Source: an uncultured Ruminococcus sp. (lineage in GTDB: Bacteria; Bacillota; Clostridia; Oscillospirales; Ruminococcaceae). From it: DNA of 5,409 bases. The DNA lies in contig CAMWWG010000085.1 of the NCBI GenBank assembly GCA_947177935.1, positions 1 to 5,409 on the forward strand, read 5' to 3'. Made by a program: the position numbers and the translations under genes. Below are positions 1 to 5,156 of this stretch, piece by piece. Numbering within the stretch: position 1 is the first letter of the stretch; every line of letters begins with the position of its first letter. A model generated the notes under the pieces. It saw only the letters and a program-made list of their open reading frames with translations. It was not told the DNA's origin and did not search any database.

Positions 1-233
1 AGGGAGTGTGTACCATGAAATTATTGCCGAAAACAGACGAATTCCCGGAGCTGGTTCCCGGCGATGTCAATTTAGATTTCGTCCTGGATACGAAAGATCT
101 CCTGATTGTCCAGGATTGGCTTCTGGGGATCGGTTCGCTCCCCGTGTGGCAGAATGCCGATTTGGATCAGGACGGGAAAATCACAATCTTTGACCTGACG
201 GCGATGAAACAGCTTCTTCTTTCAGAATCTTAA
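1..233 (+). CDS. C-terminal dockerin type I module of a truncated protein (5' end outside window)
   Basis: Type I dockerins dock secreted enzymes or structural proteins onto cohesin modules of a scaffoldin in a calcium-dependent way. Counting from the ATG at 15, two calcium-loop repeats are visible. The first has ligands D17, N19, D21, D25 and D28; the second has D49, D51, D53, T57 and D60. Each is followed by a helix (about 26-39 and 58-69), and the protein stops two residues after the LLLSES tail, as expected for a C-terminal dockerin. The frame is open to the window edge, so this is most likely the end of a longer extracellular protein whose catalytic or binding modules lie upstream. A purine run AGGGAG at 1-6 sits 8 nt before the ATG at 15, so a free-standing 72-residue dockerin cannot be excluded, but there is no signal peptide to support that. 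Repeat 1 is odd in having F22 where the loop normally has glycine. No convincing intrinsic terminator follows. Confidence 0.85.
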   Translation, partial: GVCTMKLLPKTDEFPELVPGDVNLDFVLDTKDLLIVQDWLLGIGSLPVWQNADLDQDGKITIFDLTAMKQLLLSES

Positions 234-264
234 TTTTTTGTGTCAAAAATCTTGCAATTAGCCC

Positions 265-293
265 TTGTAATCTTTTTCAAATTATGCTATAAT
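265..293 (+). promoter_or_regulatory. Sigma-A type promoter of the Asp23-fakA operon
   Basis: The -35 box TTGTAA (265-270) and a perfect -10 box TATAAT (288-293) are separated by exactly 17 bp, and a TG at 285-286 makes it an extended -10 promoter. Transcription would start near 299-301, giving a leader of about 95 nt before the ATG at 395. The leader is very AT-rich. It carries a 10-bp direct repeat TTATATTTTA (298-307 and 316-325) and a small inverted repeat TTTCA/TGAAA (362-366 with 374-378) that touches the ribosome binding site. I recognise no riboswitch or known operator. The rest of the 161-bp gap after the dockerin gene holds no gene. Confidence 0.8.
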
Positions 294-394
294 AATATTA
301 TATTTTAGTTAAAACTTATATTTTAATGATCAAATTACTGGATTATAAAATGATAAAATAGTTTCATCATTTGTGAAAGGATGGTAGATGCAAT

Positions 395-730
395 ATGCTG
401 TATATGGAAAATCCGGTTGGCAAAGTGATTTTTTCTGACCAGTATCTGCGGCAGTTGACGGAACAGACGGTCTTGCAGTGCTTCGGTATTGCCGGTTTTG
501 CGCAGTCCGGTCTTGCTGAAAAATTATTTGATGGCAGACGCCGTGCTGTGGAAATCCTGACCAGGGATGGAAAACTCGTTATTTCCATTCATGTTCGTGT
601 TATCTATGGCGTGAATATCCCTGTTGTTGTCCGTGCACTGATGCACAAGATTGAATTTGTGATTGAGGATGCCGTGAGAATCCCGGTTTCCCACGTCCGT
701 GTTTATGTGGACGAGGTCGTAGAACCTTAA
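395..730 (+). CDS. yloU: Asp23/Gls24 family envelope stress response protein (YloU-like)
   Basis: A 111-residue protein of the Asp23/Gls24 (DUF322) family, which in Gram-positive bacteria is linked to alkaline and cell-envelope stress; the biochemical role of the YloU branch is not settled. The domain fills almost the whole protein (about residues 8-108). It shows the family pattern: an N-terminal GKVIFSDQYL strand, a short helix running into CFGIAGF, a central VRVIYGVNIP segment, and a C-terminal VSHVRVYVDEV strand. There is no signal peptide or membrane segment. The start at 395 is preceded by AGGATGG (378-384) at 10 nt; the in-frame ATG at 404 would lie too far from it, and a stop at 374-376 blocks any earlier start. 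The name rests on synteny: in Bacillus and many Clostridia a small Asp23-family gene directly precedes yloV/fakA, as here (39-nt gap). It is first in the operon from the promoter at 265-293. Confidence 0.92.
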   Translation: MLYMENPVGKVIFSDQYLRQLTEQTVLQCFGIAGFAQSGLAEKLFDGRRRAVEILTRDGKLVISIHVRVIYGVNIPVVVRALMHKIEFVIEDAVRIPVSHVRVYVDEVVEP

Positions 731-750
731 AAATTTTCAGAGCAGATAAC

Positions 751-756
751 AGGAGG
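751..756 (+). promoter_or_regulatory. Ribosome binding site of fakA with long T-rich spacer
   Basis: A perfect AGGAGG lies 13 nt upstream of the fakA ATG at 770. That spacing is longer than the usual 5-9 nt, and the spacer contains a run of eight T (758-765). No in-frame ATG, GTG or TTG lies closer to the site, and the protein's conserved INGKLLKDA segment begins at residue 9, so the ATG at 770 remains the best start. Confidence 0.75.
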
Positions 757-769
757 ATTTTTTTTAATT

Positions 770-2443
770 ATGAGTGCAGATAATACAAGTGTGATAAACG
801 GAAAACTTCTGAAAGACGCACTTTGCAGTGCCGCTGTCAGAATTGAGCAAGATCGTAAGATGATTGATGAATTGAATGTTTACCCTGTCCCGGACGGCGA
901 CACCGGTACAAATATGTCTATGACCATGCACACGGCAAAACGGGAGCTGAGCGTTCTGCCGGATTCCGTCAGCATTTCGGAAGTCGCTGAAAAAGCAGCA
1001 TCCGCCATGCTCCGGGGTGCACGGGGCAATTCCGGTGTGATTCTGTCGCTCCTGTTCCGGGGCTTTGCCAAGGGACTTGCTGGACTGGAAGAAGCGGATG
1101 GACTGGAAATCGCCAATGCACTGGAAATCGGCGTGCAGGCGGCTTATAAGTCCGTCATGAAACCCACGGAGGGGACAATCCTGACTGTTGCAAGAATGGC
1201 ATCCCAGCAGGCGCAGCTCCTGGCAAGAGATCATCCGGACGCTTTGGACGTATTCGAGGAAATTTGTTCCGCCGGTGCACAGGCACTTGCAAAGACGCCG
1301 GAACAATTGGAAATTCTCCGAAAAGCCGGTGTGGTGGATGCAGGTGGCAAAGCTCTGGTTACCATCTGGGAGGCGATGCTTGCTGTGTTCCGGGGAGAAG
1401 CGCCGGTGCTTGCTGTGGAGGAAGTTCCCAAGAAACAGGAAATCACAGCAATCGGGAGAGTGGATCTGGAAGAAGAAATCAAATTCACCTACTGTACGGA
1501 ATTTATGCTTGAAAAAAAGAAGAACTGTCCGGATTCGTTCAAATTAAGAGCCTATCTGGAGACAATCGGGGATTGTGTTGTGGTTGTGGATGATGAAGAA
1601 ATTATCAAAGTTCATGTTCATACGGACAATCCCGGACTTGCTTTGCAGAAAGCATTGGAATTCGGACAGTTCGTCAATGAACCAAAGCCCAAGATTGAAA
1701 ACATGAGAATCCAGCACGCCGGAAGAATCCGTGCAGCACAGAATGCGGCGCAGGATGAGACTTATGTCCGGACAGAACCGGAAAAACAGTTCGGATTTGT
1801 GGCAGTTGCGGCAGGTGAGGGACTGGAAAATATGTTTCGGGAATTAGGTGCGGACTGCGTTGTGCGTGGGGGACAGACGATGAATCCATCCACAGATGAT
1901 ATTTTAAAAGCCATTCATGCGACGCCGGCAAAAAATGTATTTGTGTTGCCGAATAATAAAAATATTATCATGGCAGCAGAACAGACCGTCAGTCTTGCAG
2001 ACCGGAATGTCTATGTGCTCCAGACAAGGACAATTCCGCAGGGCTTAACTGCGCTGATGGCGTTCGATGATGCCCTTGATGTTGAGGGCAACCGGATTGC
2101 TATGACAAGAGCGTTCGAAAAAGTTTCCACGGGACAGATCACATTTGCGGCAAGGGATTCTGAACTGGAGGGACACAGTATTAAAAAAGGTGAAGTTCTT
2201 GCCCTGGATAACGGCAAATTAGCATTCACGGAGAAAGATCTCAATCGTGCCGCATACAAACTCACCAAGAAGCTTGTCAGCAGCGACAGCAGTTTTATCA
2301 CGATCACTTACGGGCAGAACGTTCCGGAAGATACCGCTGACCAGCTTTGCACGAAATTACAGGAACGTTTCGGCGACAGAATCGAAGTTATGCTTGTGAA
2401 TGGCGGACAGCCTGTGTATTATTATATTATTGCAGTAGAATAA
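770..2443 (+). CDS. fakA: Fatty acid kinase catalytic subunit FakA (DAK2/YloV family)
   Basis: FakA phosphorylates fatty acids bound to a FakB (DegV family) carrier using ATP; the acyl-phosphate feeds phospholipid synthesis through PlsX/PlsY. The 557-residue length is normal for the family, and three regions are seen. The N-terminal DhaL/DAK2 kinase domain (about 8-205) carries NVYPVPDGDTGTN at 36-48 with the Mg-ATP aspartates, GARGNSG at 83-89, KPTEGT at 131-136 and VVDAGG at 188-193. The middle domain (about 225-315) has FTYCTEF with C242 and KVHVHTDNPG at 280-289; C242, H282 and H284 match the zinc-type ligand set described for staphylococcal FakA. The C-terminal domain (about 340-557), with GGQTMNPS at 367-374 and LPNNKN at 393-398, is the region associated with FakB. 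It is cytosolic, with no membrane segments. It lies 39 nt after the Asp23-family gene and shares its promoter. It ends in two consecutive in-frame TAA codons. No fakB is in the window, so the partner must be encoded elsewhere. Confidence 0.96.
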   Translation: MSADNTSVINGKLLKDALCSAAVRIEQDRKMIDELNVYPVPDGDTGTNMSMTMHTAKRELSVLPDSVSISEVAEKAASAMLRGARGNSGVILSLLFRGFAKGLAGLEEADGLEIANALEIGVQAAYKSVMKPTEGTILTVARMASQQAQLLARDHPDALDVFEEICSAGAQALAKTPEQLEILRKAGVVDAGGKALVTIWEAMLAVFRGEAPVLAVEEVPKKQEITAIGRVDLEEEIKFTYCTEFMLEKKKNCPDSFKLRAYLETIGDCVVVVDDEEIIKVHVHTDNPGLALQKALEFGQFVNEPKPKIENMRIQHAGRIRAAQNAAQDETYVRTEPEKQFGFVAVAAGEGLENMFRELGADCVVRGGQTMNPSTDDILKAIHATPAKNVFVLPNNKNIIMAAEQTVSLADRNVYVLQTRTIPQGLTALMAFDDALDVEGNRIAMTRAFEKVSTGQITFAARDSELEGHSIKKGEVLALDNGKLAFTEKDLNRAAYKLTKKLVSSDSSFITITYGQNVPEDTADQLCTKLQERFGDRIEVMLVNGGQPVYYYIIAVE

Positions 2444-2460
2444 TAAATTAAAATAATTTA

Positions 2461-2515
2461 AAAAAATCAGCCGTTTTCCGAAATTTTAAATCTTTCAGAA
2501 AATGGCTTATTTTTT
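2461..2515 (+). terminator. Intrinsic terminator-like hairpin after fakA, symmetric A/T tracts
   Basis: The arms AGCCGTTTTC (2469-2478) and GAAAATGGCT (2498-2507) pair over 10 bp with one G-U. A GAAA/TTTC inner pairing extends the stem beyond one mismatch. The 3' arm runs into TTATTTTTTT (2507-2515 region), and the 5' arm is preceded by an A tract (2461-2466), so it could work on either strand. It lies between fakA and recG. No clear promoter is visible between it and the recG start, so recG probably depends at least partly on read-through. Confidence 0.8.
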
Positions 2516-2532
2516 AAAAATGAAAATATTTC

Positions 2533-2538
2533 AGAGGA
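2533..2538 (+). promoter_or_regulatory. Ribosome binding site that fixes the recG start
   Basis: AGAGGA at 2533-2538 lies 7 nt before ATG at 2546, ideal spacing. The longer frame opening with TTG at 2540 would leave one base between the site and the start codon, so the ATG is preferred. The flanking TTTCAGAG (2529-2536) also occurs upstream of fakA (735-742). Confidence 0.75.
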
Positions 2539-2545
2539 TTTGTTT

Positions 2546-4576
2546 ATGCAGAGATTATTTCAGCCCATCGGCGACCTGAAAAGCGTTAGCAAAAAACGGA
2601 ATGCACTCTATGAAAGAATCGGGATTCATACGCCGTATGAATTATTATGGCATCTGCCTCGGACTTATCAGGATTACAGAGAGCCCGTTCCGGTTGCGGA
2701 TACGATAATCGGCATGTCTGCCACGATTAAAGTGAAAATCATCAGTAAAAAAAATCCGGTTTATACCCGATCCGGTATGGAAATATTTCAGGCAGAAGCC
2801 GTTGATGATGCGGATACCAGAATTAATATTACAATTTTTAACCAGAAATTTACGTTTCAGGGGCTTTCTGTGGGAAATGATTATATTTTGTCCGGCAGAA
2901 TCAAGGAAGATCCCTATCATGACAATTGCAGGGTGATTCAGAATCCTAAGATTCTCAGTGATGAAAAAAATCCCCTCGAAGCTGTCTATCCTTTGACTGC
3001 CGGTCTGACCAATCCCATGATCCGGACAAATATCAAAGAATGTCTGGCAATTCTGGATTGCGTGAATTTCGAGACAATCCCTCCGCAGCTCCGGGCTCAG
3101 CATGGAATTATCTCCCTGACAAAGGCTTTCCATGACATCCATCAGCCCGAAACACTGGAACAGGTGGCGGATGCCAGACGCAGGCTTGCCTTTGAAGAAC
3201 AGTTAAAATTAGAACTGGGTCTGCATATGCTGAAAATGCGCTCCAGAGTAAAAACGGATTATCCGATGCAGGATGTTTCTATGAAGCCGTTCCTGGATTG
3301 TCTGCCGTTTCAGCCTACAGATGCACAATTACAGGCAATTGCAGAAATTACGCAGGATCTGTCCGGCGATATGCCTATGAACCGGTTATTACAGGGGGAT
3401 GTTGGCAGCGGTAAAACTGCGGTTGCGATTGCTGCCTGTTATTTCTGTGTGCAAAATGGTTACCAGAGTGTGTTAATGGCGCCTACGGAAATTCTTGCCG
3501 AACAGCATTATCAGACATTCTGCGATTTTCTAGAAAAATTCGAAATTGAGATTGTATTATTGACCGGTTCGCTGACTCCAAAACAGAAAAAATTACGTTA
3601 TGCAAAAATCGCTGATGGTTCTGCAAAAATCATCATCGGCACACATGCTGTATTTCAAAAAGCTGTTACATACTGCAATTTAGGATTGGTCATCACGGAC
3701 GAACAGCATCGTTTTGGCGTTGCACAGAGGGACAAACTTGCGGAAAAAGGCGGTGCACCACATAAATTAGTTATGTCTGCTACGCCGATCCCCCGGACGC
3801 TTGCGCTTGTGATTTACGGAGATCTGGAGATTTCCATTCTCGACACTATGCCCAGCGGCAGACGTCCCATTCAGACATATGCGATCACGGGAAAAATGCG
3901 TGACCGTGCTATGAGTTTTGTCAAAAGAGAACTCGTCCAGGGACGACAGGCATATATTGTTTGTCCTGCAATTGAAGATTCTGATGCAGATCTGAAAGCT
4001 GTGACGGCTTATGCGGAATTGTGCCGGAAAAAATTTCTCAAAGACTGGAATATTGCAGTCCTGCACGGGCAAATGACGGCACAGGAAAAGGATGATGTCA
4101 TGGGAAAATTCCGGAATCATGAAATTGATGTGCTGATCTGCACAACTGTTGTGGAAGTCGGCGTAGACGTCCCCAATGCAACTATGATGCTGATTGAGGA
4201 TGCAGAACGTTTCGGCTTGTCACAGCTCCACCAGCTCCGGGGGCGTGTGGGGCGTTCCGATTATCAGAGTTATTGTATTCTCGTGACGGAACACGTTACC
4301 GACGAAAGCCGGGAGCGCCTGCGCTTGCTTTGCAGTACTACGGACGGTTTTGAGATTGCTGAAGCTGATCTGAAACTGCGCAAAGCGGGAGATTTTTTCG
4401 GCAGTCGACAGCACGGTCTACCTCCCATGCGGCTTGCGGGACTGATTGATGACACAATGCTCAACGAAATCCAGGAAATCCGTGAAACGCTCACGGAACA
4501 GGATGTATTCCTGGAGAATCCGGAAAACCAGGCGTTGTTCTGGAGCGTGAGAGAATTATTCAGAGAAGATTTGTAA
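2546..4576 (+). CDS. recG: ATP-dependent DNA helicase RecG
   Basis: RecG is a superfamily 2 double-strand translocase that regresses stalled replication forks and branch-migrates Holliday junctions in DNA repair and recombination. From the ATG at 2546 the protein has 676 residues, the usual RecG size. The N-terminal wedge/OB region (about 1-240) is present, with HLPRTYQDYR near 36-45 and the OB fold around 50-140. The helicase core follows: Walker A GDVGSGKT at 284-291, MAPTEILAEQH at 311-321, the DEQH box followed by RFGV at 385-392, motif III SATPIPRT at 411-418, then YGDLEISILDTMPSGRRP (about 424-441), TTVVEVGVDVP (533-543) and QLHQLRGRVGR at 560-570. The C-terminal RecG signature DFFGSRQHGLP (about 616-626) is intact. 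No key residue is missing. It follows fakA by 102 nt, as in the conserved Firmicutes neighbourhood, but fapR and plsX do not follow. A run of eight A at 2747-2754 lies in the frame without disrupting it. There is no standard intrinsic terminator downstream. Confidence 0.97.
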   Translation: MQRLFQPIGDLKSVSKKRNALYERIGIHTPYELLWHLPRTYQDYREPVPVADTIIGMSATIKVKIISKKNPVYTRSGMEIFQAEAVDDADTRINITIFNQKFTFQGLSVGNDYILSGRIKEDPYHDNCRVIQNPKILSDEKNPLEAVYPLTAGLTNPMIRTNIKECLAILDCVNFETIPPQLRAQHGIISLTKAFHDIHQPETLEQVADARRRLAFEEQLKLELGLHMLKMRSRVKTDYPMQDVSMKPFLDCLPFQPTDAQLQAIAEITQDLSGDMPMNRLLQGDVGSGKTAVAIAACYFCVQNGYQSVLMAPTEILAEQHYQTFCDFLEKFEIEIVLLTGSLTPKQKKLRYAKIADGSAKIIIGTHAVFQKAVTYCNLGLVITDEQHRFGVAQRDKLAEKGGAPHKLVMSATPIPRTLALVIYGDLEISILDTMPSGRRPIQTYAITGKMRDRAMSFVKRELVQGRQAYIVCPAIEDSDADLKAVTAYAELCRKKFLKDWNIAVLHGQMTAQEKDDVMGKFRNHEIDVLICTTVVEVGVDVPNATMMLIEDAERFGLSQLHQLRGRVGRSDYQSYCILVTEHVTDESRERLRLLCSTTDGFEIAEADLKLRKAGDFFGSRQHGLPPMRLAGLIDDTMLNEIQEIRETLTEQDVFLENPENQALFWSVRELFREDL

Positions 4577-4632
4577 AAAACATTTAAAATTATAACAAAA
4601 TATTACTGACTTTTATGAATTATTTACAAATC
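4568..4632. repeat. 10-bp perfect inverted repeat spanning the recG stop codon
   Basis: GATTTGTAAA (4568-4577, containing the recG TAA) is exactly complementary to TTTACAAATC (4623-4632), with a 45-nt very AT-rich loop. It is not followed by a T tract (AGGAAAAAATT follows), so it is not a classical terminator. It might act as a 3'-end stabilising or Rho-linked structure for recG mRNA, or be chance in AT-rich DNA. Confidence 0.45.
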
Positions 4633-4664
4633 AGGAAAAAATTAAAAAAAATTCCAAAAAACGC

Positions 4665-4693
4665 TTGACAAACGGCTTGTTTTGTGTTATACT
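4665..4693 (+). promoter_or_regulatory. Strong sigma-A promoter of the tRNA operon
   Basis: A consensus -35 box TTGACA (4665-4670), a 17-bp spacer and TATACT (4688-4693, one mismatch) with TG at 4685-4686 form a near-ideal extended promoter, as expected for a stable RNA operon. The start is predicted near 4699-4701. The upstream 4631-4660 stretch has A tracts that could act as an UP element. Confidence 0.88.
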
Positions 4694-4765
4694 GTAATAG
4701 TCGCAGGGATGAAGAACAGAAAATCCGGAAACGGAGCTGATCCCTGGTCTGATTACAGTAATAGT
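4694..4765. repeat. Direct repeats GTAATAGT bounding the tRNA leader, with an overlapping inverted repeat
   Basis: GTAATAGT occurs at 4694-4701, directly after the -10 box, and again at 4758-4765, directly before the first base of tRNA-Val. The 56 bp between them (4702-4757) contain the folded leader. An overlapping 9-bp inverted repeat pairs TACTGTAAT (4690-4698) with ATTACAGTA (4752-4760). The direct repeats could be a target-site duplication from a small insertion or a remnant of local duplication; chance is also possible. Confidence 0.5.
4699..4765 (+). other. Structured 5' leader of the tRNA operon
   Basis: About 66 nt separate the predicted transcript start from tRNA-Val. CAGGGAT (4704-4710) pairs perfectly with ATCCCTG (4740-4746). 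Inside it, TCCG (4724-4727) and CGGA (4732-4735) enclose a GAAA tetraloop (4728-4731) of the stable GNRA class. It has no start codon with a usable RBS and no recognisable riboswitch. It would be removed by RNase P when tRNA-Val is matured. Its role is unknown; it could simply be a folded spacer. Confidence 0.5.
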
Positions 4766-4838
4766 GGAAGCTTAGCTCAGCTGGGAGAGCATCTGCCTTA
4801 CAAGCAGAGGGTCATAGGTTCGAGCCCTATAGTTTCCA
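4766..4838 (+). tRNA. tRNA-Val (anticodon TAC)
   Basis: A complete 73-nt cloverleaf. The acceptor arm GGAAGCT (4766-4772) pairs with AGTTTCC (4831-4837), with one G-U. The D-stem is GCTC/GAGC. The anticodon stem TCTGC/GCAGA carries loop CTTACAA with anticodon TAC at 4799-4801, reading GUA and related valine codons. The T-stem ATAGG/CCTAT carries loop TTCGAGC. The discriminator is A4838. CCA is not encoded (CTT follows), so it must be added after RNase Z cleavage. It is first of four tRNAs, 9 nt before tRNA-Asp. Confidence 0.97.
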
Positions 4839-4847
4839 CTTCGCTTT

Positions 4848-4921
4848 GGCCTGGTAGTTCAGTTGGTTAGAACGCCGCCCTGTCACGGCGGAGGTCGTGA
4901 GTTCGAGTCTCATCCAGGTCG
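4848..4921 (+). tRNA. tRNA-Asp (anticodon GTC)
   Basis: A complete 74-nt cloverleaf. The acceptor arm GGCCTGG (4848-4854) pairs with CCAGGTC (4914-4920), with one G-U. The D-stem is GTTC/GAAC. The anticodon stem CCGCC/GGCGG has loop CTGTCAC with anticodon GTC at 4882-4884, reading GAC and GAU. The T-stem is GTGAG/CTCAT, with a G-U, and loop TTCGAGT. The discriminator is G4921, the expected aspartate identity base. CCA is not encoded. Only 3 nt separate it from tRNA-Phe. Confidence 0.97.
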
Positions 4922-4924
4922 TAT

Positions 4925-4997
4925 GCTTCTGTAGCTCAGTCGGTAGAGCAAGGGACTGAAAATCCCTGTGTCGACGGTTCGATTCCGCCCGGAAGCA
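4925..4997 (+). tRNA. tRNA-Phe (anticodon GAA)
   Basis: A 73-nt cloverleaf. The acceptor arm GCTTCTG (4925-4931) pairs with CGGAAGC (4990-4996), with one U-G. The D-stem is GCTC/GAGC. The anticodon stem AGGGA/TCCCT has loop CTGAAAA with anticodon GAA at 4958-4960, reading UUC and UUU. The discriminator is A4997, and CCA is not encoded. The T-stem GACGG (4973-4977) against CCGCC (4985-4989) has an A-C mismatch at position 50-64 (A4974 with C4988), which is unusual but leaves the other four pairs. The gene is 6 nt before tRNA-Gly. Confidence 0.96.
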
Positions 4998-5003
4998 CTC
5001 AAT

Positions 5004-5079
5004 GCGGATTTAGCTCATCTGGTAGAGCGCCACCTTGCCAAGGTGGAGGTAGCGAGTTCGAGCCTCGTAATCCGCTCCA
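5004..5079 (+). tRNA. tRNA-Gly (anticodon GCC), CCA encoded
   Basis: A complete cloverleaf. The acceptor arm GCGGATT (5004-5010) pairs perfectly with AATCCGC (5069-5075). The D-stem is GCTC/GAGC. The anticodon stem CCACC/GGTGG has loop TTGCCAA with anticodon GCC at 5037-5039, reading GGC and GGU. The T-stem is GCGAG/CTCGT with loop TTCGAGC. The discriminator is T5076, followed by an encoded CCA (5077-5079), the only one in this cluster. It is last in the operon, 30 nt before the terminator stem. Confidence 0.97.
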
Positions 5080-5086
5080 CATGTAT

Positions 5087-5102
5087 CGGGGAAGTATTCC
5101 CG
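5087..5102 (+). other. Small hairpin between tRNA-Gly and the terminator
   Basis: CGGG (5087-5090) pairs with CCCG (5099-5102), extended by a G-U and an A-T pair, leaving a small loop. It could be part of the trailer removed during tRNA 3' maturation. The structure is short and may have no function. Confidence 0.35.
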
Positions 5103-5109
5103 GTATAGC

Positions 5110-5144
5110 AGTCCTGAAGTAACCACTTCAGGACTTTTTATTTT
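5110..5144 (+). terminator. Intrinsic terminator of the tRNA operon
   Basis: A perfect 11-bp stem, AGTCCTGAAGT (5110-5120) with ACTTCAGGACT (5125-5135), has an AACC loop and is followed directly by TTTTATTTT (5136-5144). This is a textbook Rho-independent terminator and marks the end of the tRNA transcript. Confidence 0.95.
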
Positions 5145-5156
5145 AGAGGGATAAAA

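Noticed and set aside
214..245. Terminator for the dockerin gene
   Set aside because: Only a 4-bp TTCT/AGAA stem before the T run; too weak to call.
344..359. Second promoter with -10 candidates TATAAA (344-349) or TAAAAT (354-359)
   Set aside because: No acceptable -35 box lies 16-18 bp upstream of either; the AT-rich context makes -10 look-alikes common.
404..406. ATG at 404 as the start of the Asp23-family gene
   Set aside because: It is about 19 nt from AGGATGG, whereas the ATG at 395 is 10 nt away.
764..1306. 180-codon minus-strand frame
   Set aside because: It lies wholly opposite the fakA kinase domain, its composition (many Cys, His, Arg) is that of an antisense shadow, and it matches no family I know.
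2540..2545. TTG at 2540 as the recG start
   Set aside because: It would leave one base after the AGAGGA site; the ATG at 2546 has ideal 7-nt spacing.
2747..2754. Run of eight A in recG as a programmed frameshift site
   Set aside because: The frame continues through it to a full-length RecG with all motifs, and no stimulating structure or alternative frame of interest is seen.
2645..3142. 165-codon minus-strand frame
   Set aside because: It is opposite the recG N-terminal region, which is clearly coding on the + strand.
4577..4664. T-box or other riboswitch upstream of the tRNA operon
   Set aside because: The stretch is plain AT-rich DNA upstream of the promoter, with no conserved T-box sequence, and tRNA genes are not T-box targets.
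4682..4870. 62-codon + strand frame containing the string SLAQLGEHLPYKQ
   Set aside because: It is a translation of the tRNA-Val gene and part of tRNA-Asp; this peptide pattern is a well-known false ORF from tRNA genes, and there is no RBS.
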